NCBI GenBank assembly: GCA_019454045.1
Contig: SKCR01037648.1
Span: 1 to 64,000 of the forward strand
DNA from: Zanthoxylum bungeanum
Taxonomy: Eukaryota > Streptophyta > Magnoliopsida > Sapindales > Rutaceae
DNA: 64,000 nt
Direction: 5' to 3'
A program made the translations under genes and the position numbers. Positions within the stretch are counted from its first letter, which is position 1, and each line of letters begins with the position of its first letter. This document shows positions 34,899-46,267 of the stretch, piece after piece. Below the pieces are notes generated by a model. That model saw nothing but the letters and a program-made list of their open reading frames with translations, was not told where the DNA came from and ran no database searches.

Positions 34899-37065
34899 TG
34901 TTGGATAATATGACCCATAGCGTCACTATTTGTACAGATCACGGTGTTGTTGTACAAATTAACTATGTGACAAGGAAATTGCACTCTCATCATTTGTGAT
35001 TAGATCACCATAGATATATAAATGAAGAGAGGTCCATATGATTAGTTCCTGGATTGAGATGATATGAGACAGTATCAATCCCCGAAGGATTAATCATTAA
35101 ATATCCCTAGCCGAAGTATTATCGAGACTGGACATCGATAATGCGGAATAGGCTAGTATTGCACTTGTGCGTGTTGTGAGGGCACAACGGCATAGTTCTC
35201 ATATATATAAGTATTGGATACTTATGCAAGTGCGATAGGAGGTCGTGTTTCACCGATGGTACGGGAAACAGCTTCGCTCTGGATAGACCCCTCGGAATCC
35301 CATTGGTATTATGACTATGTGTCTATGGGAGGCCGAATCGAGGTAGGTGTGTATAGTCTTAACCTGAGACTTGCATCGCTAATACTTGCGATAATCGGTA
35401 ACTCTGGTCTTGGTGGTACAGGGCTTTAACCGGTTCTGGGTACACCGCTTCTGGGTTTATCAGGGAGTCGTAGTGTATTGGGTGTGATGTCGAGACGGAA
35501 GTGTCACTTCAGTCATATTGGAGTAGATGTCACGCAGGATATGGTACTAGTGCTCTTGAGTGTTGCGCAACCAATCGGGATATTGTGACCAGGTCATGTA
35601 TATCCGATTATAGAGACTATGTTACCAGACATCCGACATGTGTTTCGGACGGGGCAGACACTTATCCAGCCCCAGCCCTAGCACGTGATTATCCGATACT
35701 GGGCCGATATACACAATACTACGGTATTCTACTACGCTTGATACAGATCTATATATTCCTGTAAGAATATTTCTGGAGAATTGGGTAGGCATGGCGCTTT
35801 GCTAGAAGCCAACCTTGTCTTGTAAATCGATATAAACGTAGTACGAGGTACTTACGTGTTCGGACAGTCCGACGATCGTATTTACTGCCAACATATCCGA
35901 GATCTCATGGGTCGGTTCCCGAAGATTCACCGATGACGTATTACTCGCACTTTGATTAATCTGGGATTAATTAGAAGAGAGAGATAGAATTAATCTGGGA
36001 TTAATTCGATGAGAGAGAAAATTAATCTGGGATTAATTGCGGAGATTTTTATCTCGGATAAAATATCGTTAAAGAGAGAGAACGATTAATTTGGAATTAA
36101 TCGATAAAATTAATATATTTGATATATTAATCGAAATTGGATTTCGACGCGGAATTAAAATTAGATTTTATTCGGGCGAACGAATTAATTTAGAATTAAT
36201 TCGTTAGCGACGTGAATAGTGAATTCGCTAGGCGTAATCACTTAATTACGACGCGACGGAAAATTCGTTAATTTGGAATTAGCGAACCCGAGCCCGAGAG
36301 TGATTGCGAGCGCATTCGCGCATTTCGAATTCGAGCGCGGCACGCGAGTCACATCAAGCGTCAAATCGCTAGTCGCGTCAATCGTCAAATCAATTGTCAC
36401 TTTGAGTGATATGACTTGACAATATGTCACTTTATTAAAGTGAATAGATGTGATGTGACTTAAAGTAAAAGTAGAAATGATGGGAATAAGTTGATTGAAA
36501 GCTTTTGCTTTAATTTTAAATAGAAAAAGTAAATGGTTTATTATATATATATAATTTTGGAAATTATATAAACCTTTTTACATTTTTATTTCTAACTTAA
36601 CTCTCTCTCTCACATGCAAAAAGACAGAATACGTTTTTCTCTCTTTTCCCTCTCTTTTCCCTCTTCTTCTTCTCTTCTCTTCTTCACGGCATGTGCCGAT
36701 TTCTTCTTAAAATTTTTTTGGTTTCACCACGAAAATCTGAGAAGCAAGATGAAGATGATTAGTGCTAGCACACTCTAGGAGTGATACAAGGTGATAGGGA
36801 AGTGAATTTGTGAGCATGGAAGCTTGAAGCTTGGAGCTTCAATGGAGTCTTGCATGGCCGAAAATGGTGAAGATCAACACGCCAAAACCGAGCAGTCCAC
36901 TGACTTTGGAAGCCATTGCCGAGCATGTTGAGGAGCAAAAACGCACCTTGTTCTTCATTTCATCAAAACCGAAATTCAAAGTGAGTATATTCCGCACCTC
37001 CTTGATGTGTTCATATGGTTTTTTATGAATGTTTTGTGATCCTTGGACTTGATTGAACTCCAACA
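34899..37065 (+). repeat. 3' LTR of Copia-C
   Basis: TGTTGG...CCAACA, then target duplication CTTCC. Compared with the 5' LTR I see many one- to three-base indels (for example AAACTC/AACTC near 35400, an extra CTA near 35730, GATATTTTA/GATTTTTA near 36047) and only a few base substitutions, concentrated in the last ~600 bases. Confidence 0.95.
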
Positions 37066-37210
37066 CTTCCATCTTGAAATGACTTAATCTGCAAAAACTA
37101 AACACAGAAAATTAAATCACACAAAATCACAATATATACACAAATTGCATGGGTTGCCTCCCTGCGAGCGCTAAGTTTAGAGTGGTCAGCTAGACTTGAC
37201 TTCTCGAACG
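37066..37210 (-). other. Athila-2 segment between integrase end and ORF-X
   Basis: Minus strand: end of pol, then 'gggaggcaacccatgcaatttg'-like text (20-base core), a TTTAGTTTTTGCAG word resembling a splice acceptor, and the ORF-X start ATGGAAG at 37075-37069, where Copia-C is inserted. The same layout is in Athila-1 (54900-55020), where the acceptor is mutated to TTTTTGCATG. Confidence 0.5.
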
Positions 37211-37560
37211 TTAGGCTAGATCTGAAAGTGTGACACTTTCTTTTTGTCGCTCAAATGATTCTCCCCAATAGTGCTTAACACGCTTGTTTTTAACCTTGAA
37301 ATTTTTGTTGGAGTCAGGATCATGTATCTCAACGGCTCGTCTTGGTAAAACCTTGGTGATCACAAATGGACCTGACCACGTGATTTTGCTTCCATGGGAA
37401 GAATTTCCCCTTGATTTGTTTAACAGTACCTTCTGCCCTGGTTCTAGTTGTATACGCACTATCTTCATCATGTCTTTTCCTTGTACAATTTGGCATCCTC
37501 AAAAGCTTGTAGTGAAATTCCTCCAATTCGTTGAGCTGGTGGAACTTTTTCTCTTCTGTT
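37211..37560 (-). pseudogene. pol: Athila-2 integrase C-terminus
   Basis: The minus strand reads IQLEPGQKVLLNKSRG, KITWSGPFVITKVLPR, AVEIHDPDSNKNFKV and RVKHYWGESFERQ, the chromovirus-independent C-terminal domain of Athila integrases. A short stretch upstream ([10 protein letters not shown]) is in another frame. The core DDE domain, RNase H and reverse transcriptase are missing: the sequence passes from the protease-side linker (…EPEDKAHC) to this region near 37565. No intact pol is possible. Confidence 0.9.
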
Positions 37561-37565
37561 GCTTG

Positions 37566-38420
37566 TAGTGCAAGAATGCTTCTTCAGTACGCAGTGCGCT
37601 TTATCTTCAGGCTCCATAGGTAATTGACATGCTTTAAGTTTGTCAGTAGAACTTTTTCTTTCATCAGAGTTCTGAACGGTACTATGTATCACATCAAGTC
37701 TGAAACATTCCTCCTTCTTTTCATCATCTGGAAAATTCATGGCTTTGAAAACATTGAATGTTACTTCTTGGTCTTGTACCCTCATGGTTAGTTCTCTTTT
37801 TTGTACATCAATAATGGTTCGACCTGTAGCCAAGAATGGTCTCCCAAGGTGATTGGCACGTCTGCGTCTTCCTCCATATCAAGGACAATAAAATCTGCTG
37901 GGAAAATGAATTTGTCAACCTTGACCAGCACATCCTCAACTACGCCTCTTGGAAATATGAGCGTTCTATCAGCAAGTTGTAGTGAGACTGAAGTGGGCAT
38001 TGTTTCTCCAATCTGCAGTTTCCTAAAAATAGAAAAATGCATCAAGTTAACACTAGCACCTAAATCACACAGAGCCTTACAGAAGTCATGTTCTCCTATG
38101 GTGCAAGGAACAGTGAAACTGCCAGGATCTTTCAACTTTAGAGGAAGTTTTCTCTGAATGATGGCGCTGCATTCTTCTGATAATGCTACTGTCATAATCT
38201 CCCAATCTCCACTTTCGTGAAAGAATGTCTTTCATGAATTTGGCATAGCTGGGCATTTGTTCCACGCGCTTCTGCAAATGGAATGTTGATATGCAGCTTT
38301 TTGAACACCTCCAAGAATCGAGCAAACTGCTTGTCCAATTTATTCTTCTGAAACGTGAGGAGGAAAAGGTGGAGGTGGAGTGGTGATCTGTTCTTTCCTT
38401 TGCTTCTTTTTCCTCCATCT
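37566..38420 (-). pseudogene. pol: Athila-2 protease and linker
   Basis: The best frame (38195-37788) reads LSEECSAIIQRKLPLKLKDP, CDLGASVNLMHFSIF (active-site DLGAS), SLQLADRTLIF, GVVEDVLVKVDKF and PADFIVLDMEED. A one-base shift leads to ATGRTIIDVQKREL and VQDQEVTFNVFKAM. Upstream, frames with KKLHINIPFAEA and LSRKWRLGDY are shifted relative to it. The active-site block is intact, unlike in Athila-1, but the domain cannot be translated as one piece. Confidence 0.9.
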
Positions 38421-39197
38421 GTTGCTTTGTTTCTTTTGTAAAATTTCAATTGGTGTTGCCTTGATTCCAACATCTTTGTTGATTTCAGTACCGCTTTTTA
38501 ACATGATGGCATGACATTGCTCCTTCCCAATGTTCCTTGTATTTGGCTCTGTGTTGCTAGGAATGGTACATGGCGGTATGTAACTCTGAGCATTGGCCAG
38601 TTGTCCAATTTGATTCTCCAGTGCTTTAATAGAAGCTGATTGACTTGATTATTAATGCTGCTTGGGATTGAACATAGCATCATATCTTGCTGCTTGAGAT
38701 TGAAACATAGCATCATATCTTGCTGCTTGAGTGTCGTGTTTTGCTTCTATCTTTTTCAAGTGGGTCAACACTTCTGTTATTCCTGGTTCATTTGCATGTT
38801 CCTGGATTTGTTTTTTGTTGTTGGAATCCGGGTGGTGGATTGTTCATCTGCCCTGAATTGTTTCTCCATGCGAAATTGGGATGATTCCTCCACCTTGGGT
38901 TGTGTTGTAGGTGTTGGAATATGGATTGTTCCCCTGTCTGTTGAAATTATTGACATAATTCACCGTTTCTTTATGTTGGTTGAAAGATTCTGACTCAGGT
39001 GCTCCTCCAAAGGTGAACTTGTGGATCCACCATTAACTTTTATGTTAAGAGTTTCCAGATTTTTCAAATCACATCGAGTTTGGAATTCAGTGATGTGTTG
39101 GCTCCAACTTCATAAATTCCTGCTTCTTTGGATCATGCTCCTTTCTGTTGGCCATAAAGAATTGTTGTTGGCCATTTCTTCGATTAGGTCCCAGGCT
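38421..39197 (-). pseudogene. gag: Athila-2 gag C-terminal tail
   Basis: Frameshifted remains of the asparagine/proline-rich Gag tail seen at 11982-12497, for example the counterpart of YNPGW near 38905. A 32/33-base tandem duplication at 38666-38731 repeats QQDMMLC. Several stops occur. Confidence 0.75.
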
Positions 39198-39917
39198 TCA
39201 TCTTCTCCTTTTGCCATTAAAGCCTCCTCCAGCAGCAGCATCGATTGTGGTTCTCATTATTCCAGAAAGTCCATTATAGAATGTTTGGACTTGAAGCCAT
39301 TTTGGAATCTCATGGTTAGGACATTTCCGGATCAAATCTTTGTACCTTTCCCAAGATTCGCAGAGGGATTCTGAATCTTGTTGTACAAAGGATGTGATGT
39401 CATTCCTCAGCTTTCCGGTTCTGGCTGGTGGAAAGTACTTTGCAAGAAATTTGGTGGCTAAAGTGTTCCAAGTTGTGGTAGAACCTGCTGGTAGTGAATG
39501 TAGCCAAGCTTTAGCTCTATCCTTCAAGGAGTATGGGAAAACATGCAGACTCATTACTTCTTCTGATGCTCTGTTGTAGTTGAAAGTGCCACAAACTTCC
39601 AGGAAGTTACTGATGTGGGCATTAGGATCTTCAGTTGCATTCCCCCCGAACTTACCTGACTGCTGAATCATCTGAATGCATGTTTTGATGTCAAACGCAT
39701 TTGCTGGTAAGGGAGGAAGTACAATACAGGAAATGAGTGTGTCAACTACCGGAATGGTTCTGGCTCGAATGGGAATTGGTGGTGCAACCTCCAACGCTTC
39801 AGGTTCCATGTTGACTAAAGCTTATTGGCCTTCTCGCTTTTCCCTTCTCAACTGTCTGATGGTTCTTTCAATTTCTGGGTCAAGCGATCGGAGTTCAAAG
39901 CTTCTGTTTCGTCTCAT
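39198..39917 (-). pseudogene. gag: Athila-2 gag, Retrotrans_gag domain
   Basis: The likely start is ATG 39917 (MRRNRSFELRSLDPEIERT), placed after a TTTCAG acceptor-like word as in other Athila elements. A TAA follows REKREGQ about 31 codons in. From the next ATG (39809) 203 codons stay open. Family landmarks: FGGNATEDPNAHISNFLEVC (residues ~55-75), FPYSLKDRAKAWLHSLP, TWNTLATKFLAKYFPP, ITSFVQQDSESLCESWERYK and HEIPKWLQVQTFYNGL. Gag forms the virus-like particle that packages the element RNA. The frame ends at 39198 after a shift in the alanine/glycine stretch. Confidence 0.9.
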
Positions 39918-40024
39918 GTAGTTTCTGAGAACCTGAAACACAAGAAAACAAAAGCAATAAGTAAAAAGAAATTAGATACAAGTAACGTATCTAACCCCAA
40001 AATTAATAGTGAAAGATAAATAAT

Positions 40025-40042
40025 TCCCCGGCAACGGTGCCA
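40025..40042 (-). promoter_or_regulatory. Primer-binding site of Athila-2, Asp-tRNA type
   Basis: The minus strand reads TGGCACCGTTGCCGGGGA, six bases after the LTR. It differs by one base from the complement of plant tRNA-Asp (TGGCGCCGTTGCCGGGGA), the primer commonly used by Athila elements. Confidence 0.9.
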
Positions 40043-40048
40043 AAAACT

Positions 40049-41654
40049 TGACCGGCGTAAACACACACGTCTAACGCAAGCGCACATATCGTTCAAGTAG
40101 TATAAAAAGTATCGATCCCATGAGGACTTAATACCTAAGCTATTAATTTTATGAGGTCAAATGATTACTAGTATCTAACAGGTTGTTTGATAGATTTGAA
40201 AAGGTTACTATTCTAAATTTAAAAATAAGTAAATAAAATTGTTCGAAAGTAGGTTTAAGAAAGTTCACTATTAAAAACTATCTAGGGTTGTGATTTCTTC
40301 CCATATCATTTTAAAGATGAAGTGGTTATCTTAAAGTTGGGTAATATATTGATTATTAACCTGGAACACTAAATTATGTGTAAGCCTCTGTCGATGGTCA
40401 GACACAAATACCCAGTATAACCTAATGGAACCATATGTCTATGTCAACCAAATTACCTGGATTCATTAAGATTAAGTTCCAATTATGGCTACCCCCGCCC
40501 GACAGGTATATTCCTATCCTGTAAGGACATCTATTAAAGGGTTCTTTATCCTCAAGGAAGATCATGGGCTATTGAGTCTAAGGTCTTAAACTTAAAATCC
40601 TTATGTCTAGTTCATTTTAAGTTTACCAGTTCAATTTTATTAATAGCCAGTTAATAAAAAGTATTAAGATTAAGACTCAATAAATAAACCATTATATTAC
40701 CCAAACTATAATTTAACCCCTTATAAACCGGTGATATTGGATTTCATCACAACCCCAGATAACTGGCTTAGTTACGACACAAATATTTACTGGTAGTAAA
40801 AATTTAAATAAAATAAAAGACATAAAGTAAATTCTGAAATTAAATACTGAAAGTAAATTGCTGAAAAGTAAAAAAAGTAAAAAGTAAAAGTAAAAAGTAA
40901 AAAGTAAAAAAAATAAAAGTAAATTACTGAAAGTAAATTGCTGAAAAGTAAATTACTGAAATTAAAAAAGTAAAAGTACAATAAAAGAAAATGATGGGGG
41001 TTAGAGGATCAACTTTTATTACTACTATTTTAGATATCTCCCTTAATATAATATATTAACTTTGCGTGATAATTACCAACCAGCCATATAGGCGGTATCC
41101 TGATTAAGTCAAATTAATAATTAATTACCAACCGACCAACAGGCGGGTATCCATACTTAGTCAGGTTAAAACCAATTTATAATTAATTCCAACCGGCCAA
41201 TATAGCGGTATCCTCATTAAGTCAGATTTTAAATAGTTTTATATTTATATTTAAGGGAGATTAATCTAGATAGCAATAATAAAAGCTTTACCTTTACCCC
41301 AGCAAAGGGGAGTTACCTCCTCATTGCTTGAAAATAAAAACAGCAAAAGAAAGTAAAGAAAGAAAAGGTTTGTGCGTAAAAGTAAATTGCGAAAAGTAAA
41401 AACTGAAAAGTAAAGAAAGAAAGTGCGAAAGTGGAAATTCATTACTGGAAGCTGTAAATAAACAACAAGATACAATCTTCTTATTTATTCATTAGGAATT
41501 TCAAAGAAGAAAGTATGAATTTTACAAATGAAATGGCTTGGTATTTATAGGCAAAATCTTGCCTATATCAAATCATCCATCAAATTCTCCACCAAATCCA
41601 TTATTAATTTCTCTACTAATTACTCCACCAAATCCATAATTGCTCCACTAATTT
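40049..41654 (-). repeat. 5' LTR of Athila-2, truncated at its U3 end
   Basis: Collinear with 22139-23745 of the 3' LTR, including the AAAAGT simple repeat (40868-40930) and the three GGCGGTATCC repeats (41060-41215). It breaks off at CTCCACTAATT, where the 3' LTR continues for another ~500 bases. The next bases are Athila-1 integrase codons. Confidence 0.9.
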
Positions 41655-42115
41655 CTGGCCCATTCTTTTTAAAGATGCCTACTTGTTTTCTCTTCAATGT
41701 GAAAGGTGCCAGAGAACGAGAAATATTTCAAGGAGAAATGAATGACCTCTGTAAAACATTCTGGAAGTGGAGATATTTGATGTATGGGGATTGATTTTAT
41801 GGGACCTTTTTTTTCCATCAATTGGAAACCTGTACATACTGGTTGTTGTAGACTACGTCTCCAAATGGGTTGAAGCAATTGCACTACCATCAAACAATTC
41901 AAAAGTGGTGATTAAATTCCTTAAAATAATAATTTCACTCGCTTCGGAACACCTTAGGCTATTATTAGTGATGGTGGCACACATTTCTGCAACAAATATT
42001 TCGATGCACTCCTATCCAAATATGGAGTTACTTATAAAGTTGCCACTGCTTACCACCCACAGTCAAACGGACAGGTTGAAGTTTCAAACAGGGAGATTAA
42101 AAGAATCTTGGAGAG
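41655..42115 (+). pseudogene. pol: Athila-1 integrase core
   Basis: Starts WPILFKDA, with C..C of the zinc-binding domain (QCERCQR) near 41690. The core follows with first catalytic D in GIDFMG (about 41795), [21 protein letters not shown], second D in IISDGGTHF (about 41970) and E in [15 protein letters not shown] (about 42085). All three DDE residues are readable, but two frame changes and one stop before AIISD break the protein. It ends at GAGAG, where the solo LTR is inserted. Confidence 0.9.
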
Positions 42116-44145
42116 TGTTGGATAATATGACCCATAGCGTCACTATTTGCACAGATCATTGTGTTGTTGTAGCAAATTAACTATGTAATAAGGAAAATTG
42201 CCACTCTCATCATTTGTGATTAGATCACCATAGATATATAAATGAAGAGAGGTCCCTATGATTAGTTCCTGGATTGAGATGATATGAGACAGTATCAGTC
42301 CACGAAGGATTAATCATTAAATATCCCTAGCCGTAGTATTATCGAGACTGGACATCGATAATGCGGAATAGGCTAGTATTGCACTTGTGCGCGTTGTGAA
42401 GGCACAACGGCATAGTTCTCATATATATAAGTATTGGATACTTGTGCAAGTGCGATAGGAGGTCGTGTTTCACCGATGGTACGGGAAACAGCTTCGCTCT
42501 GGATAGACCCTCGGAATCCCATTGGTATTATGACTAGTGTCTATGGGAGGCCGAAATCAAGGTAGTGTGTATAGTCTTAACCTGAGACTTACATCGCTAA
42601 TACTTACGACGTATTAATGTATTAGACTTACATTGGTAAACTTTGGTTTTGGTGGTGGGGGATCTTAACTGGTTTTGTGTTCACCTCTTCTGGGTTTATC
42701 ATGAATCGTAGTGTATTGGATGTGATGTCAAGACGGAAGTGTCACTCCAGTCATAATGGAGATGATGTCACGCAGGATACGGTATTAGTGCTCTTAAGTG
42801 ATGCGCATCCAATCGTGATATTATGACCAGGTCATGAATATCCGATTATAGAGACTAGTTACCAGACATCCGATATGTGTTTCGGACGGGGCAGACACTT
42901 ATCCAGCCCCAGCCCTAGCACGTGATTATCCGATACTGGGCCGATATGCACAATACAATCTATACTACGCTTGATACAGATCTAGATATTCTTTGATGAA
43001 TATGTCCGGAGACTTGGGAAGACTTGGTGCTTTGCTAGGAGTCGACCTTGTCTCGTAAATCGGTTAGAACGTAGTACTTGGTACGTACGTGATTCGGATA
43101 CTCCGACGACCGCATTTACTGCCAATATATCCGAGATCTCATGGGTCGCTTCCCGATAATCCACCGATGACGCACAACTCGCACTCTTGAATAATCTGGG
43201 ATTATAATAGAAGGAGAGAAAAGTAATCTAGGATTAATTACGGAGATATTTTATCTAGGATAAAATATCGTCTAGAGAGAGAAACGATTAATTGGGAATT
43301 AATCGGTAAATTAATATATTCGATATATTATACGAAATTAGATTTCGACGCGGAATTAAAATAGGATTTTAATTCGGGCAAACGAGTTAATTTAGAATTA
43401 ATTCATTAGCGACGTAAATAATAATTTCGCTAGGCGCAATTATTTATTTAAAATCGATTTAATTAACGTAGCGACGTAAGCTCGGTATTTCGGAAAATCG
43501 AACCCGAACGCGTGAGTGCACGTGGGCCCACTTTCATTTGAAACGTGTGGGGCGCACATGACACATGTCATTCTAATGCATTGCATGTAGATAGTGTACA
43601 ATGCACTCAATGTTATTGCATGGAAATTGAGTGTTTGACACTCTAAGCCATTGCATGTTTTGTGTCATAATTTTATTATTAATTTAATAAATTATGGCAT
43701 AAAATAAATTGATTTTTGGTAAATCATTTTAAAACTTAACAAATTTCATCTCTCTCAAATTCTCCTCCTCTCCTCACGCCAAAAGCTTGAATTGTTCACT
43801 GGTTTGGAACCAGAAATGGCGTGAACAAAGGGAAGCCAAGAGTGGTTTTTTCATGGTGAGAAATCAAGTGCTAGCACACTTACAAGTCTTGCGAAGGTGG
43901 TAGGGAGGTTCGACCATGAGGCGGGACTCATCCGATGGATTTGGAGCTTCGTTTTGAGACCCGAATTTCTGTTTTGCAGGGCAGTGGACTGCCAGCAGTT
44001 TGGCGTGAAGGGCAGTACGTTTTTTGGGCCTTGATTCGTCTTCAAATCGACATAACCGATCAATGTAGTATTCCGCTACCTCCGTTGATGTATTACGCAT
44101 TATTTCATGTCTTGATTTATCTTGGGACCTTAGAATAAACCAACA
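42116..44145 (+). mobile_element. Solo copia LTR
   Basis: 2,030 bases, TGTTGG...CCAACA, with Athila-1 integrase codons on both sides and a slightly imperfect target duplication GAGAG/GAGGA. It lacks the 36-base tandem duplication of the Copia-D LTR. A small insertion near 42600-42635 duplicates 'tattagacttaca'-like text. It presumably arose by recombination between the two LTRs of a complete element. Confidence 0.9.
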
Positions 44146-44216
44146 GAGGAGAACTGTTGGATCAACAAAGAATGACTGGTCTACAAACTGGATGACGCAC
44201 TATGGGCCTACCAGAC
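44146..44216 (+). pseudogene. pol: Athila-1 integrase remnant between two insertions
   Basis: Encodes the segment with KEW and LDDALWAYQT typical of Ty3/gypsy integrases after the core E. It continues at 54375 ([17 protein letters not shown]) across Copia-D. Confidence 0.85.
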
Positions 44217-46253
44217 TGTTGGATAATATGACCCATAGCGTCACTATTTGCACAGATCATTGTGTTGTTGTAGCAAATTAACTATGTAATAAGGAAATTG
44301 CACTCTCATCGTTTGTGATTAGATCACCATAGATATATAAATGAAGAGAGGTCCCTATGATTAGTTCCTGGACTGAGAATGATATGAGACAGTATCAGTC
44401 CCCAAAGGTTTAATCATTAAATATCCCTAGTCGTAGTATTATCGAGACTGGACATCGATAATGCGGAATAGACTAGTATTGCACTTGTGCGCGTTGTGAG
44501 GGCACAACGGCATAGTTCTCATATATATAAGTATTGGATACTTGTGCAAGTGCGATAGGAGGTCGTGTTTCAACGATGGTACGGGAAACAGCTTCGCTCT
44601 GGATAGACCCTTCGGAATCCCATTGGTATTATGACTAGGTGTCTATGGGAGGCCGAAATCAAGGTAGGTGTGTATAGTCTTAACCTGAGACTTGTATCGC
44701 TAATACTTACGACAATCGGTAAACTTTGGTTTTTGTGGTTGGGGATCTTAACTGGTTCTGTGTTCACCTCTTCTGGGTTTATCAGAGAATCGTAGTGTAT
44801 TGGATGTGATGTCAAGACGGAAGTGTCACTCCAGTCGTAATGGAGATGATGTCACGCAGGATACGGTATTAGTGCTCTTAAAGTGATGCGCATCCAATCG
44901 TGATATTATGACCAGGTCATGAATATCCGATTATAGAGACTAGTTACCAGACATCCGATATGTGTTTCGGACGGGGCAGACACTTATCCAGCCCCAGCCC
45001 TAGCACGTGATTATCCGATACTGGGCCGATATACACAATACAATTGTATACTACGCTTGATACAGATCTAGATATTCTTTGATGAATATGTCCGGAGAAC
45101 TTGGGAAGACTTGGTGCTTTGCTAGGAGTCGACCTTGTCTCGTAAATCGGTAGAACGTAGTACTTGGTACGTACGTGATTCGGATACTCCGACGACCGTA
45201 TTTACTGCCAACTTATCCGGGGATCTAATGGGTCGCTTCCCGATAATCCACCGATGACGCACAACTTGCACTCTTGAATAATCTGGGATTATATAGAAGA
45301 GAGAGAAAATTAATCTAGGATTAATAACGGAGATGTTTTATCCGGGATAAAATATCGTCTAGAGAGAGAGAGCGATTAATTCGGAATTAATCGATGTATT
45401 AGACGAAATTTGATTTCGACGCGGAATTAAAATTAGATTTTAATTCGGGCAAACGAGTTAATTAAGAATTAATTCGTTAGCGACGTAAATAATAATTTCG
45501 CCGGGGGCGATTATTTATTTTAATTCGATTGAATTAACGTCGCGACGTAAGCTCGGTATTTCGGAAATATCGAACCCGAACGCGTGAGTGCACGTGGGCC
45601 CACTTTCATTTGGAACATGTGGGGCCCACATGACACATGTCATTCTAATGCTTTGCATGTAGATTGTGTACATTGTACTCAATGTCATTGCATGTAGATT
45701 GTGTACAATGCACTCAATGTTATTGCATGGAAATTGAGTGTTTTATACTCTAAGCCATTGCATGTTATGTGTCATAATTTTATTATTAATTTAATAAATT
45801 ATGGAATAAATATAAATTGATTTTTGGTAAATAATTTTAATTAACATAACACAACTTCTTCTCTCTCAAATTCTCTCATCTCTCTCACGCCCAAGTGTGG
45901 CTTTTCTTCACTGGTTTTGAACCAGTTTGGGCGTGAGCTAAAGGGAAGCAAGAGTGGTTTCTCATGGTGAGAAATCAAGTGCTAGCACACTTACAAGTCT
46001 TGCGAAGGTGGTAGGGAGGTTCGACCATGAGACGGGATCCATCCGACGAAGCTAGGAGCTCCGTTTCTTCACTAAATTTTCTGTTTTTGTAGGCAGTGGA
46101 CTGCATGCAGTAAGCTTACATGGCAGTGCGTTTTTGGTTCATTGTCTTCAAATCGACTCTACCGATCAATGTGAGTATTCCGCTACCTCCGTTGATGTGT
46201 TCACACATAATTTCATGTCTTGTTTGATCTTGGGACCTTAGAATAAACTAACA
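44217..46253 (+). repeat. 5' LTR of Copia-D
   Basis: Includes the TATATATAAG box near 44522 and the hairpin run with the perfect 12-base palindrome ACGTCGCGACGT (45537-45548). A 36-base tandem duplication (about 45653-45725, core TGCATGTAGATTGTGTAC) is shared with the 3' LTR but absent from the solo LTR. Confidence 0.95.
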
Positions 46254-46254
46254 A

Positions 46255-46267
46255 TGGCATCATGAGC
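46255..46267 (+). promoter_or_regulatory. Primer-binding site of Copia-D
   Basis: TGGCATCATGAGC is a mutated form of the initiator-methionine site TGGTATCAGAGC. It starts two bases after the LTR. Confidence 0.7.

Larger units (their letters stand above)
27045..37065 (+). mobile_element. Copia-C, complete but defective Ty1/copia element
   Basis: TGTTGG...CCAACA ends, two LTRs of 2,162 and 2,167 bases, primer-binding site, polypurine tract, and the target duplication CTTCC (27039-27043 and 37066-37070). One extra T (27044) lies between the left duplication and the LTR. It sits at the start codon region of ORF-X in Athila-2. The gag-pol region is riddled with stops and shifts, with a large deletion in the reverse transcriptase. 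The LTRs are almost identical apart from short indels, so insertion was recent. Confidence 0.95.
22139..41654 (-). mobile_element. Athila-2, minus-strand Ty3/gypsy copy with LOG-like cargo
   Basis: Minus strand order: 5' LTR (41654-40049, truncated), tRNA-Asp-type primer site, gag, protease, a deletion removing reverse transcriptase to integrase core, integrase C-terminus, ORF-X, LOG-like gene, 3' untranslated region, polypurine tract, 3' LTR (24260-22139). It is inserted in the Athila-1 reverse transcriptase after ATGCT. The right junction lost the first ~500 bases of the 5' LTR and the facing Athila-1 sequence, so no second target duplication remains. Copia-C interrupts ORF-X. Confidence 0.85.
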
